NCBI GenBank assembly: GCA_022599915.1
Contig: JAHZLH010000063.1
Span: 1 to 53,041, forward strand
DNA from: Actinomycetes bacterium
Lineage (GTDB): Bacteria > Actinomycetota > Actinomycetes > S36-B12 > GCA-2699445
DNA length: 53,041 bases
Direction: 5' to 3'
Positions 36,779 to 46,288 of the stretch are shown in pieces. Each line of letters begins with the position of its first letter. Position 1 is the stretch's first letter. The notes beneath the pieces are model-generated. The model saw nothing but the letters and a program-made list of their open reading frames with translations. It had not been told where the DNA came from and did no database searches. A program made the translations under genes and the position numbers.

Positions 36779-37414
36779 ATGGCGTGTGACTATCCCTGGT
36801 TCACCCGGACCTATCGTGCGGTAGCCGGTCTGGGGGAGCGCTCCGGTTTGGGCGAAGTTCGGGCCGAGGCGCTGCAACACAGCCGCGGTCGGCTGTTGAT
36901 TCTCGGTCTCGGCCTCGGCCACGACTTGGCCTATCTACCCGACCCCGTGACCGAAGTAGTGGGAGTCGAGCCGTCGGCGTCGATGCGCTCTGCGGCTCGT
37001 CGGCGAGTAGCCGCCGCGGTGCAGTCCGGGTTGGCGGTTGAGTTAATCGCGGCGGAAGGTGGTGATTTGCCACTGGCTGACGACAGTGTGGACTCTGCGC
37101 TGTTGGCGTTGGTGATGTGCAGCGTAACCTCGCCAGCCGCGGTGTTGGCCGAACTGCGGCGAGTGCTGCGTCCGGGGGCACCTGTGGGCGTGATGGAACA
37201 TGTCGTGGCACCAGAGGGAACCTGGACTCGGCGGGGCCAGCGGTTAATCGCGCCGATCTGGCCGCATTTCGCCGGCGGCTGTCAGGTAGATCGCGATACT
37301 CGCAGTGATTTGACCATGGCAGGGTTCGACACCACACCTGTCCGGGACTTTCGACTGGCGGGGTTGGCCATTGCATCACCGGCGATCTTGGGTACCGCCT
37401 ACGTATCGGACTGA
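36779..37414 (+). CDS. Class I SAM-dependent methyltransferase
   Basis: This 211-aa protein has the SAM-binding motif I LILGLGLGHDLAYL, the acidic residue after strand 2 (VVGVEPSASM), motif region AEGGDLPLADDSVDSALLALVMCS, and the post-motif ELRRVLRPGAPVGVMEHV typical of UbiE/METTL7-like enzymes. The substrate is unknown. Motif I has LGLGLG in place of GxGxG with the usual acidic residue, which still fits. Its 3' end overlaps the convergent antiporter by 16 bp. Confidence 0.82.
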   Translation: MACDYPWFTRTYRAVAGLGERSGLGEVRAEALQHSRGRLLILGLGLGHDLAYLPDPVTEVVGVEPSASMRSAARRRVAAAVQSGLAVELIAAEGGDLPLADDSVDSALLALVMCSVTSPAAVLAELRRVLRPGAPVGVMEHVVAPEGTWTRRGQRLIAPIWPHFAGGCQVDRDTRSDLTMAGFDTTPVRDFRLAGLAIASPAILGTAYVSD

Positions 37415-38730
37415 GGCGGTGTCGAATCCGACCCGGTCGGGCTTTCCTCGCTGTGCGTGGTGTGGCGGTGGTGTTTCATTCGGCCGCGCAAGACTGGCTC
37501 TCGCGTTTCAACCAACTCAACTTGGGGCACGGCACGGTTCACCCACCTGCTGTACTTGGTGGCACCAGGGCCGGCACTGATGCCGTGCAAGATGACGCTC
37601 AGCAGGATGGTCAATGTGGCAGTACCCAGCACGGTGCGCAGTGTGTCATTTCGTTCCAGCGACTCCAGTGCAATCAGCGAAAACACCACCGAGGCCAGAC
37701 CGCGAGGCCCAAACCAGCCGATGAACGCAGCAGTTTGCACGCGCAAGCCACTGCCCAACAGTGACAGCCATACCGGCAGCATTCGCAGTACCGTCAATGC
37801 CGCGAGTGCGTACAGCACTTCGGCGAATCCAATGCCCGCCAACAACTGCGGCACCATCAGCACACCAAAGGTCAGCCAGGTGATGTCTCCCAATGGCAGC
37901 GACAGGCCCTCGGGTAGCGCCAACACTTTCTCCGGTACGCCTTGCTTGAGAGCGATGCCGAAGAAACTGCCGGCAACGAAAGTGGCGATGAAGCCGTTGC
38001 CGTCCACCAGCGGTGCACCGTAGTAACACAGCAACGGAAGTGCGAGACCGGCCACCATCAGGTTGGCACCAGTAGACCAGTTGCGCTGCTGGCTGATCCG
38101 GATCAGCTGTCCGCCGACGAAGCCGACCAGCGCTCCCAAGACCACCGCGACACCGATCTCGATCAGTGCTTCGGTAGCTGAACCGCGCGGATCGACGTCC
38201 TCGATGGTGGCTAGCGCGGCAATAGCAAAGAGCACCACCGGGGTGGCCAGACCGTCGTTCAGCCCGCTTTCCACGTTCAAGATGCGCCGCACCCGTACTG
38301 GGATGCGCTTGTCGGACACGGTGGCTGCGCCGAGGGCGGCATCGGTCGGCGCCAACATCGCACCAAGCAATAGCGCCGCTGCCCAAGGGATACCCGGGAA
38401 TAACAACACCGCCAGCAGATAACCAGCCATGATTGTCAGTGGTAGCCCGATCAACAGCAGTCGACCGACGAAGCCGCCGTCGCGCTCCATCTGACTAGGT
38501 CGCACGGCCGCCGCATCGTGGAATAAGACCAAAGCCAGCGTCAACTCTGCAACTGGCAGCAGCCACTCTGCACTGGCGGTGGTGAAATCGGCAGACAGGT
38601 GCAGTAGGTAGCCAGCGGCGACAAACGCCATGGGGGCGGTGAGATTCCAACGCCCGAGCGATCGGGCGACCAGTGAATACAGCAACACCAGTCCCGCGGC
38701 TAGCGCAGCAACGGGGAGGCTGGACTCCAT
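37399..38730 (-). CDS. Cation:proton antiporter (CPA1/NhaP family)
   Basis: This 443-aa protein has about 12 hydrophobic segments and the CPA1 motifs FHDAAAVRPSQM, GAMLAPTDAALGAATVSD and ILNVESGLNDGLATPVVLF, which contain the conserved Asp residues for ion exchange, plus IGWFGPRGLASVVF. The C-terminal 60 residues are hydrophilic (RMKHHRHTTHSEE). Sodium or potassium specificity is not predictable. ATG 38730 begins MESSLPVAALAAGLVL. Confidence 0.9.
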   Translation of the reverse strand: MESSLPVAALAAGLVLLYSLVARSLGRWNLTAPMAFVAAGYLLHLSADFTTASAEWLLPVAELTLALVLFHDAAAVRPSQMERDGGFVGRLLLIGLPLTIMAGYLLAVLLFPGIPWAAALLLGAMLAPTDAALGAATVSDKRIPVRVRRILNVESGLNDGLATPVVLFAIAALATIEDVDPRGSATEALIEIGVAVVLGALVGFVGGQLIRISQQRNWSTGANLMVAGLALPLLCYYGAPLVDGNGFIATFVAGSFFGIALKQGVPEKVLALPEGLSLPLGDITWLTFGVLMVPQLLAGIGFAEVLYALAALTVLRMLPVWLSLLGSGLRVQTAAFIGWFGPRGLASVVFSLIALESLERNDTLRTVLGTATLTILLSVILHGISAGPGATKYSRWVNRAVPQVELVETREPVLRGRMKHHRHTTHSEESPTGSDSTPPQSDT

Positions 38731-38970
38731 GGTGTGGCCGCCTCCTTCGGGTTGGTCTGCGCCACAGTCGCGAGACTGTGTTCACGCACGGGCGTAAGTC
38801 GATGCTGGCAGAACTCAACCGTCGATGCCGCTACTTCAGCGACGTAGCGGGTAGCTGAGTCGGTCCTCGCTGGGCAAGTAGGGTGCGGTGGTGGCCCCCA
38901 CTGCCCGGGTTCATCAAGTGGTCACAACGGTGGATTTCCCCTGATCGGGAACAGCGCCCACAATGTCACC

Positions 38971-40119
38971 ATGGCCGATCTCGTCGCTCCCTTGCAGGTG
39001 CCGGGCTTAGTGGTGTCGCCACCGGTGGTTCTGGCACCGATGGCAGGGATCACGAATCGAGCGTTTCGACGGTTGTGCCGGGAGCAGGGCGCTGCGTTGT
39101 TCGTCTCGGAAATGGTGACCGCGCGAGCGTTCACCGAGCGCGATATCAAGACCGAACGCATTACCGCTTTTGATCCGGACGAGTCGCCGAGGTCGCTGCA
39201 GTTCTACACCGTCGATCCGGCCACCATCAGCGAAGCGGTCACCCGGGTAGTGGCTGAAGATCTCGCCGATCATGTAGACCTCAACTTCGGCTGCCCGGTC
39301 GCCAAGGTGACCCGTAAGGGCGGCGGGAGTGCGCTGCCGTGGAAAACCGACCACTTCCGCAACATCGTGTCAGCCGCGGTGGCCGCTGCCGATGGTCGAA
39401 TCCCCATCACCGTCAAGATGCGTAAAGGCATCGACGATGAGCACCTCACCTACCTCACGGCCGGGCGGATCGCGGCCGAAAGTGGCGTGGCGTGGGTAGC
39501 GTTGCACGGCCGGACGGCTGCGCAGTACTACGGCGGCACCGCAGACTGGGAGGCGATCACCCGGCTCAAAGAGGAACTGGCACCGCTGTCGGTGCCGGTG
39601 TTGGGCAACGGTGACATTTGGTCGGCAGCCGATGCGGTGACCATGGTCCGTACTACTGGCTGCGATGGTGTTGTCGTAGGTCGTGGCTGCCTGGGTCGAC
39701 CGTGGCTATTCGGTCAACTGGTTGATGCTTTCGCAGGGCGGGAGCCCCGGCCCGATCCACCGCTGAGTGAGATTGCTGCCGTGTATCGACGACACGCAGA
39801 ACTGCTGCAGGCCGCCTTTGGCGAGTACGTCGGGATGCGGGAAATCCGCAAACACCATGCCTGGTACTTCAAGGGCTACACCGTTCGACGGGATGTGCGA
39901 GCGGGCTTTGGCACCGTAGAAAACCTGGCGCAGATGGATGCTCTCCTCGCTGAGATCGATGTCGCTCAACCAGCCCCGGATCTAGTTGCTGGACCCCGCG
40001 GGCGCACTTCCGGTGCTCGGCCGGTGGCGTTGCCGCACGGGTGGCTGGACTCCCGATCCATCGCGGAAGCAGATACCCAAGCAATCCCCGAAGAGACCCT
40101 GGCCGTTAGTGGTGGCTAG
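38971..40119 (+). CDS. dusB: tRNA-dihydrouridine synthase B
   Basis: This FMN enzyme reduces uridines in the tRNA D-loop. The 382-aa protein starts APMAGITNRAFRRLCREQGAALFVSEMVTARA, and has DLNFGCPVAKVTRKGGGSAL (catalytic Cys), ITVKMRKG, LHGRTAAQYYGG, VLGNGDIWSAADA and GVVVGRGCLGRPWLFGQ, all Dus signatures. The C-terminal extension (LVAGPRGRTSGARPVALPHGWLDSR) is common in actinobacteria. The start has no strong ribosome site, so it may be leaderless. It is followed by ppdK. Confidence 0.95.
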   Translation: MADLVAPLQVPGLVVSPPVVLAPMAGITNRAFRRLCREQGAALFVSEMVTARAFTERDIKTERITAFDPDESPRSLQFYTVDPATISEAVTRVVAEDLADHVDLNFGCPVAKVTRKGGGSALPWKTDHFRNIVSAAVAAADGRIPITVKMRKGIDDEHLTYLTAGRIAAESGVAWVALHGRTAAQYYGGTADWEAITRLKEELAPLSVPVLGNGDIWSAADAVTMVRTTGCDGVVVGRGCLGRPWLFGQLVDAFAGREPRPDPPLSEIAAVYRRHAELLQAAFGEYVGMREIRKHHAWYFKGYTVRRDVRAGFGTVENLAQMDALLAEIDVAQPAPDLVAGPRGRTSGARPVALPHGWLDSRSIAEADTQAIPEETLAVSGG

Positions 40120-40230
40120 CGGCTAGGGCACTTCGCTTTGATTCGCTGCCAGGCAGCTGCGGAAGTGCCACACTGGAATTGTCGGGATGCCGACGTTGGC
40201 GATGCGCTCGGGTCCCTCGGGAGGTGCCGC

Positions 40231-42939
40231 ATGGCCGATGCGGAGACGACCTGGATCTACCCGTTTGGTGCGGGTCGGCGCGAGTGGAACGATCTGCTGG
40301 GTGGCAAGGGTGCGAATCTGGCAGAAATGACTCGACTCGGCCTACCGGTTCCGGACGGCTTCACGATCACCACCGAGGCCTGCCGGTATTTTCTGTCCGA
40401 AGGCGACGAGCCTGCGGGACTCGCGGCACAACTAGATGAGGCTGTCGGGAAGATCGAACAGGCAGTAGGTCGTCGGTTGGGGGATTTGGATTCGCCACTG
40501 CTGCTGAGTGTGCGGTCCGGAGCACGGTTTTCCATGCCGGGAATGATGGACACGGTTTTGAACATTGGGCTGACCGACAAGACGCTGCCCGCGTTAGCGC
40601 GGTTCACCGGTGATGCGCGATTCGCCTGGGACTCCTACCGTCGACTGTTGGCCATGTTCGGCGAAACGGTATTGGGTGTGGCTGGGCACGAGTTCGCGGC
40701 CCGTCTCGATGAAGCCAAACAAACCGCTGGGGTCGAGTCCGACATCCAGTTGGCCGCGGATGACTTGGAACAGTTGTACGAGCAGTACCTCGCGGTGATC
40801 GCCGAACACAGTGGTCAGCCATTCCCGCAAGATCCCCGCGAACAGTTGGCTATGGCGATTCGGGCGGTATTCGACTCCTGGAACACCGAACGCGCGCAGT
40901 TGTACCGGCGACAAGAGCGAATTCCCGATGACCTCGGTACCGCAGTGAACGTGCAGGCGATGGTGTTCGGCAACCTGCCGGGCAACTCCGGCACCGGCGT
41001 GGCGTTCACCCGCGACCCCGCGACCGGCAATCCCGGTAACTACGGCGACTACCTACCCAACGCGCAAGGGGAAGACGTGGTGGCGGGGATTCGGGACGCG
41101 ATGCCACTGACCGCGCTGGCGGAGCGTGATCCGCAGCTTTACCGAGAACTGGTTGACATCATGGCCCGGTTGGAAGAGCACTATCGCGACCTGTGCGATA
41201 TCGAGTTCACCGTCGAAACCGGCAAATTGTGGATGTTGCAGACTCGGATAGGCAAGCGCACCGCCGCAGCAGCGTTTCGGATTGCCCACCAGCTGTTGCG
41301 GGAAGGGCGGATCACCACCGATGAGGCACTGCAACGAGTGACTGGCGCCCAACTAGCGCAGTTGATGTACCCGCAGTTTGAGGACACCACGTCGGCCGAT
41401 CTGCTCACTCGAGGAATCTCGGCGTCGCCGGGGGCAGCAGTCGGTGAGGTGGTGTTGGATTCTGCGACGGCGGTGACCGCGGCAGCGGACGGACGGCGGG
41501 TGGTGTTGGTGCGCCGGGAGACCAACCCCGACGATCTGCCTGGCATGGTCACTGCGGCTGGCATCCTCACCAGCCGCGGTGGCAAGACTTCCCACGCCGC
41601 AGTCGTGGCTCGCGGTCTGGGTCGTACGGCGGTGTGTGGCGCTAACGGTTTGCAAGTCGATATGGCGGAACGGCAGTTGATTTTCGACGACGGCAGAGTT
41701 GTCGGTGAAGGGGAGGTCATCAGTCTCAACGGATCCACCGGGGAAGTCTTTGCCGGGGAAGTACCGGTTCGCCCCTCGGCAGTAGTGCGCTATTTCGACG
41801 AAGGAATCGACGCAGCCAAAGACGGCGCAACCGCCGATACCTGCGAGTTGGTGGATGCGGTGGATGCGTTGATGGGCATTGCCGATGCCACTCGCGGGCT
41901 CGGGGTGCGGGCCAACGCTGACACTCCGGCTGATGCCGCCCGGGCCCGTCGGATGGGGGCCGGCGGCATCGGATTGTGCCGCACCGAGCACATGTTCCTC
42001 GGGGAACGGAAACAGATCGTGCAGCGGATGATCCTTGCCGAAGACGAGGAACAACGGCAGGAGGCATTCGATGAGTTGTTGCCGCTGCAACGCAAAGACT
42101 TCGTGCGGATTTTAGAGGCGATGGACGGGATGCCGGTCACGATCCGCTTGCTGGATCCGCCACTGCACGAGTTCCTGCCCGACTACACCGAACTGTCAGT
42201 GCGGGTGGCCTTGGCTGAGCAACTCGGGGAGCCGGTGGAAAACGACCTGCACATGTTGGCGGCGGTACGGCGGATGCATGAGGACAATCCGATGTTGGGG
42301 TTACGGGGTGTTCGACTCGGGCTGGTGCTGCCGGGGTTGTTTGCCCTGCAGGTGCGAGCTATCGCAGAGGCCGCCTGCTTCCGGCAGCGGATCGGCGGTG
42401 ATCCCCGCGCCGAAATCATGATCCCGCTGGTGGGTTCGGTGCAAGAACTGGAACTGGTGACTAGCGAAGCCAGCGCTGTGCTCGCGGATGTGGCCCAGCG
42501 ACACGGCTGCACCTTGGAGTTCCCGATCGGGACCATGATCGAGTTGCCGCGGGCAGCACTCACCGCCGACCAGATTGCGGGTTCGGCGCACTTCTTCTCC
42601 TTCGGCACCAACGATCTGACGCAAACCACCTGGGGCTTTAGCCGCGACGATGTGGAAGCCGCTTTCTTCGCGCAGTATCTAGAACGAGGGGTGTTTGGCG
42701 TGTCGCCGTTCGAATCCATTGACCGGGCCGGCGTCGGGCGGCTGGTGGAAATGGCCAGCGCCGCCGGTCGATCGGTGCGACCCGATCTGGCGCTGGGCGT
42801 GTGTGGTGAGCACGGCGGCGATCCCGACAGCATTCACTTCTTCCACGACATCGGTCTGGACTACGTGTCCTGCTCCCCATTCCGGGTTCCGGTCGCCCGA
42901 TTGGAGGCTGGCCGCGCCGCAATCGCTGCTGACACGTGA
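40231..42939 (+). CDS. ppdK: Pyruvate, phosphate dikinase
   Basis: PPDK interconverts pyruvate, ATP and phosphate with PEP, AMP and PPi. The 902-aa protein has the ATP-grasp region (GGKGANLAEMTRLGLPVPDGF, RSGARFSMPGMMDTVLNIG), the phosphohistidine swivel (TSRGGKTSHAAVVARGLG), and the PEP-binding barrel with the catalytic Cys in YVSCSPFRVPVARL and the FGTNDLTQTTWGFSRDD loop. Length is normal. ATG 40231 follows GGGAGG. It may feed gluconeogenesis together with the upstream glgP, though this is inference. Confidence 0.97.
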   Translation: MADAETTWIYPFGAGRREWNDLLGGKGANLAEMTRLGLPVPDGFTITTEACRYFLSEGDEPAGLAAQLDEAVGKIEQAVGRRLGDLDSPLLLSVRSGARFSMPGMMDTVLNIGLTDKTLPALARFTGDARFAWDSYRRLLAMFGETVLGVAGHEFAARLDEAKQTAGVESDIQLAADDLEQLYEQYLAVIAEHSGQPFPQDPREQLAMAIRAVFDSWNTERAQLYRRQERIPDDLGTAVNVQAMVFGNLPGNSGTGVAFTRDPATGNPGNYGDYLPNAQGEDVVAGIRDAMPLTALAERDPQLYRELVDIMARLEEHYRDLCDIEFTVETGKLWMLQTRIGKRTAAAAFRIAHQLLREGRITTDEALQRVTGAQLAQLMYPQFEDTTSADLLTRGISASPGAAVGEVVLDSATAVTAAADGRRVVLVRRETNPDDLPGMVTAAGILTSRGGKTSHAAVVARGLGRTAVCGANGLQVDMAERQLIFDDGRVVGEGEVISLNGSTGEVFAGEVPVRPSAVVRYFDEGIDAAKDGATADTCELVDAVDALMGIADATRGLGVRANADTPADAARARRMGAGGIGLCRTEHMFLGERKQIVQRMILAEDEEQRQEAFDELLPLQRKDFVRILEAMDGMPVTIRLLDPPLHEFLPDYTELSVRVALAEQLGEPVENDLHMLAAVRRMHEDNPMLGLRGVRLGLVLPGLFALQVRAIAEAACFRQRIGGDPRAEIMIPLVGSVQELELVTSEASAVLADVAQRHGCTLEFPIGTMIELPRAALTADQIAGSAHFFSFGTNDLTQTTWGFSRDDVEAAFFAQYLERGVFGVSPFESIDRAGVGRLVEMASAAGRSVRPDLALGVCGEHGGDPDSIHFFHDIGLDYVSCSPFRVPVARLEAGRAAIAADT

Positions 42940-43035
42940 TGGCGGCGGAACGCCCGGTAGGTGAATGTGAGCATCCGGTAAATATCTGCGTTTGGGGCTA
43001 GTTCTACCCCGGTGGTATCGGACACACTGTTGCCT

Positions 43036-43695
43036 ATGTCTCATGCCACCGCACAGCGGCCCCGGGTCTCGTCACCCGCCCAGCCGCGCCGTCGAGGTGG
43101 CGGAATGCGGCGGCTGATCCTCGTCAGCCTCGCCGCGGTCCTGCTAGCCGCAGGTCTGGCTGCCGCCGCAGTGGTCTACCAAGCGCGGCAATATGACGCC
43201 ACCTCCACCGACGCCATTGTGGTGTTGGGTGCCTCGCAATGGGACGGCGAACCTTCGCCGGTATTGGCGAACCGGTTGGATCACGCCCTAGACCTTTACC
43301 AAGCCGGCGTATCTGATCGCATCATCACCGTGGGTGGACGACTGCCAGGGGATATCACTACCGAGGCGCAGGCAGGGGCGGACTACCTCAGCAAGCGGGG
43401 GATTCCGACCACAGCGATTGTGGCGGTGCCTCGGGGCGACGACACCATCAGCAGTTTGCGGGCAGTGTCTCGGGCCGCCAAGAAGTTGGGTATCGACAGT
43501 GTCACGGTCGTATCCGACCGCAGTCACCTTGCCCGCTCTGCAGCCATCGCGGACACGCTTGGTTTCGATGCGCACGTCAGCGGGCCAGCCGCCGGTGACG
43601 GCTCTGCGATCACGCCCGCTTACGTGGGTAGGGAAGCAGCAGGGCTGCTGCGATTCGTTGCCTACGACCGCTGGGTGTTGGACTCGACGCGGTGA
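43036..43695 (+). CDS. YdcF/SanA-like membrane protein (DUF218)
   Basis: This 219-aa protein has a basic N-terminus, one TM anchor (RRLILVSLAAVLLAAGLAAAAVVY), then the DUF218 domain with DAIVVLGASQWDGEPSPVLANRLDHALDLYQAG, RIITVGG, TEAQAGADYLSKRGIP and VVSDRSHLARSA. Family members such as SanA and ElyC act in envelope integrity. The start is uncertain: ATG 43036 is used here, but ATG 43105 has a better ribosome site (GAGGTGGCGGA) and would start right before the TM. Its stop overlaps the dgt start (GTGA). Confidence 0.85.
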   Translation: MSHATAQRPRVSSPAQPRRRGGGMRRLILVSLAAVLLAAGLAAAAVVYQARQYDATSTDAIVVLGASQWDGEPSPVLANRLDHALDLYQAGVSDRIITVGGRLPGDITTEAQAGADYLSKRGIPTTAIVAVPRGDDTISSLRAVSRAAKKLGIDSVTVVSDRSHLARSAAIADTLGFDAHVSGPAAGDGSAITPAYVGREAAGLLRFVAYDRWVLDSTR

Positions 43696-44942
43696 CCACT
43701 GACACCGAACAGCACGGAGTTGCCTCCGGCTACCATGCGACTGACCTTGAGCGACTCGTTGTGGAGCCGCCAAAAGAGTCGGTGCGCAGCGGGTTCGCCC
43801 GCGACCGCGCCCGGGTGCTGCATTGTTCCGCGTTGCGTCGCCTTGCTGGCAAAACCCAGGTCTTGGTGGCGGGGGAGTCTGACGTTCCACGCACTCGGCT
43901 TACCCACAGCCTGGAAGTGGCCCAGGTCGCGCGGGAGCTGGGCGCAGCATTGGGTTGTGATCCAGATGTTGTTGAAGTCGCCGGGCTGGCACACGATTTG
44001 GGTCACCCGCCGTTCGGACACAACGGGGAGGCGGTCCTCAACGAGTTGGGCCAACTGTGCGGTGGTTTCGAAGGCAACGCGCAAACCTTCCGAATCCTCT
44101 CCCGGCTGGAGGCGAAGGTCGTCGCCGACTCTGGTCGCAGCGCTGGTTTGAACCTGACGCGCGCCTCGCTGGACGCGGTTGCGAAATACCCCTGGCCCCG
44201 GCAACCAAACAACCCCAAATTCGGGGTGTATCCCGACGACGCAGACGTGTTTGCCTGGATGCGTGCCGACGCTCCCGAACAACGGCGCTGCTTAGAAGCG
44301 CAAGTGATGGACTGGGCAGACGACGTCGCCTATAGCGTTCACGACGTAGACGACGCGATTCAGTTAGGTCACGTCGATCCTGCCATGCTGACGGCTGCCG
44401 AACACCGCGACCGGGTGGTGCAGCGTTGCCTAGCCTGGTACATCCCCGACGCTGAGCCGGCGCAGTTGGCCGCTGCGTTGCAGCGACTGCAGGAACAAGA
44501 TTTTTGGTTGCGCCAGTTCGATGGCTCGATGGCTGATCTGGCTGCCGTGAAACGCATGACCAGTTCGCTGATTGGCCGGTTCTGCCGCAGTGCGGAACGC
44601 GCTACCCGGCAGCAGTTCGGTCCGGAGCCGCTGCGGCGTTACCGCGCCGATCTGATCGTGCCAGCCGATACCCGGCTTGAGGTGGCCATGATGAAAGCCG
44701 TCGCTGCGGAATACGTCATGGCTCGCCCGGGTGCTGAGGACGAGTACGAACGGCAACGGCAGATTATTCGCGACGTGGTCGCGGGGTTGCTTGCTGCCGG
44801 CCCGCAGGCGCTAGAGCCGTGGCTGCAACCGGATGAGGAAGATGCTCACGATGATGCTGGTCGAATGCGGGTGGTGCTGGACCAAGTGGCGAGCCTGACA
44901 GATGCGTCCGTCCTGCACTGGCATCGCTCAATCACTCGGTGA
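43692..44942 (+). CDS. dgt: Deoxyguanosinetriphosphate triphosphohydrolase-like protein
   Basis: This HD-domain enzyme removes triphosphate from dNTPs, affecting dNTP pools. The 416-aa product has the metal motif RLTHSLEVAQVARELG...LAHDLGHPPFGHNGE, then DDVAYSVHDVDDA. Length suits the short dNTPase group. It starts at GTG overlapping the upstream stop. Its 3' end overlaps the convergent class V aminotransferase by 11 bp. Being next to dnaG is a conserved actinobacterial feature. Confidence 0.93.
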   Translation: MTTDTEQHGVASGYHATDLERLVVEPPKESVRSGFARDRARVLHCSALRRLAGKTQVLVAGESDVPRTRLTHSLEVAQVARELGAALGCDPDVVEVAGLAHDLGHPPFGHNGEAVLNELGQLCGGFEGNAQTFRILSRLEAKVVADSGRSAGLNLTRASLDAVAKYPWPRQPNNPKFGVYPDDADVFAWMRADAPEQRRCLEAQVMDWADDVAYSVHDVDDAIQLGHVDPAMLTAAEHRDRVVQRCLAWYIPDAEPAQLAAALQRLQEQDFWLRQFDGSMADLAAVKRMTSSLIGRFCRSAERATRQQFGPEPLRRYRADLIVPADTRLEVAMMKAVAAEYVMARPGAEDEYERQRQIIRDVVAGLLAAGPQALEPWLQPDEEDAHDDAGRMRVVLDQVASLTDASVLHWHRSITR

Positions 44943-46203
44943 GATCAGCCAATAGTCCCAGCGCTCGATCCAGATCAGCCTGGTTGTTGAAGGCGTGTGG
45001 GCTGAGTCGCAACGCGGATTCGCCACCCAGATCACGCGGGCTGCTGCTTGCGGGCACGACGTGCAGATTCACCCGCTGCCGACGCAGTGCCGGCACGATC
45101 TCCTCCGGAGCCACGCTGCGATGTCGAGCCACCACAATCCCTGAGCGACGGTTGCCGCGATCCAAGACACGCCACCCTCGTAATGCACCCAGATTCGACC
45201 GCAGGTATTCGGCGTTGCGTCCAATCGCGGTGGTGATCGAAGGCATCCCGGTCGCCAGCGTGTAGTTCGCGGCGGCCATCAAGCCCAAGCCAACAGCAAC
45301 CGATCGTTCCCACGACTCGAATCGCACCGCAGTGGGATCAGTCACGAACTCGAGTTCCGAGGTCAGTTGCGCGCCTCGGATATCGAGCGGGTAAGCATCA
45401 AGTTCCTGAAGTGCCCGATCCGAGGCATGCAAGATGCCGGTACCGCGTGGGCCACGCAGGTACTTACGGCCGCTGGCCATCAAGAAGTCGCAGCCGATCG
45501 TGCCGACATCGACAGGCAGTTGTCCCAACGACTGACAGGCATCCACGACAAACCAAGCGGGCGAATCAGCAGCCCGCAACACGTCACCAACACCCGCAAC
45601 ATCGTTAACCAGTCCGTTGTGGCTGGGGGCGTGAACCGCGAGCACAAGTCGAACGTCGTCTCGCACAGTTCCTGCTAGCGCGTTGAGGTCAACTACACCG
45701 TTCTCGTCGTCGGGCAGTACTTCGAGTTGCAGCCCGATCCGCTGAGCAAGCTGCATCAGCGGCAGCAACGTACTCGCGTACTCCGCACCAGCGACCAACA
45801 CTCGATGGCCACGCCGCAGCGGGACAGTCGCCAGGATCTTGTGCAGGGCGGCAGTCGTTGATTCCACCACAGCGATGCCGTCAGCGGTGCCACCAACAAG
45901 TTGCGCCAACGACTCTCGACCTGCTTCCCATTCGACTGCGATCCGGTCGGCAGCCTCGTAGCCACCCACCTGCTCTTCGAGCCGGAGGTGGCTGATAACT
46001 CGCTCGGTGACCACTTTCGGGGGAAGCCCGGTGCCGGCATTATTCAGGTGCACCAGGTGCTCACAGGCTGGGGTGTCGGCTCGCCACTTCGATCGGTCCA
46101 AGGTGGTGGCGCCGGTCTCGCGTTGTCGGGGCGTCAGCGAGATTTCGTCCTCGTCGGTGACGTCTGCGGCGGTGGCCAGCACGTGACGTTCCATGGGGGA
46201 CAT
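44932..46203 (-). CDS. Class V aminotransferase (PLP-dependent)
   Basis: This fold-type I PLP enzyme of 423 aa belongs to the class V/NifS-like group. It has HLNNAGTGLPPKVVTERVISHL near residue 52, ESTTAALHKIL, AGAEYASTLLPLMQ, WFVVDACQSLGQLPVDV and the PLP-lysine region ASGRKYLRGPRGTG. Class V covers cysteine desulfurases, isopenicillin N epimerase-like and EgtE-like enzymes; the active-site cysteine loop of desulfurases is not evident, so no reaction is assigned. ATG 46203 or ATG 46194 could be the start. Confidence 0.85.
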   Translation of the reverse strand: MSPMERHVLATAADVTDEDEISLTPRQRETGATTLDRSKWRADTPACEHLVHLNNAGTGLPPKVVTERVISHLRLEEQVGGYEAADRIAVEWEAGRESLAQLVGGTADGIAVVESTTAALHKILATVPLRRGHRVLVAGAEYASTLLPLMQLAQRIGLQLEVLPDDENGVVDLNALAGTVRDDVRLVLAVHAPSHNGLVNDVAGVGDVLRAADSPAWFVVDACQSLGQLPVDVGTIGCDFLMASGRKYLRGPRGTGILHASDRALQELDAYPLDIRGAQLTSELEFVTDPTAVRFESWERSVAVGLGLMAAANYTLATGMPSITTAIGRNAEYLRSNLGALRGWRVLDRGNRRSGIVVARHRSVAPEEIVPALRRQRVNLHVVPASSSPRDLGGESALRLSPHAFNNQADLDRALGLLADLTE

Positions 46204-46288
46204 TCCAACACATCTGGCGGCGGAAACAACTGCGGCGCACCGGACACGGCAGCCTTGTGTCGTCGGCAGGGCGACGTAGGATCAACGT

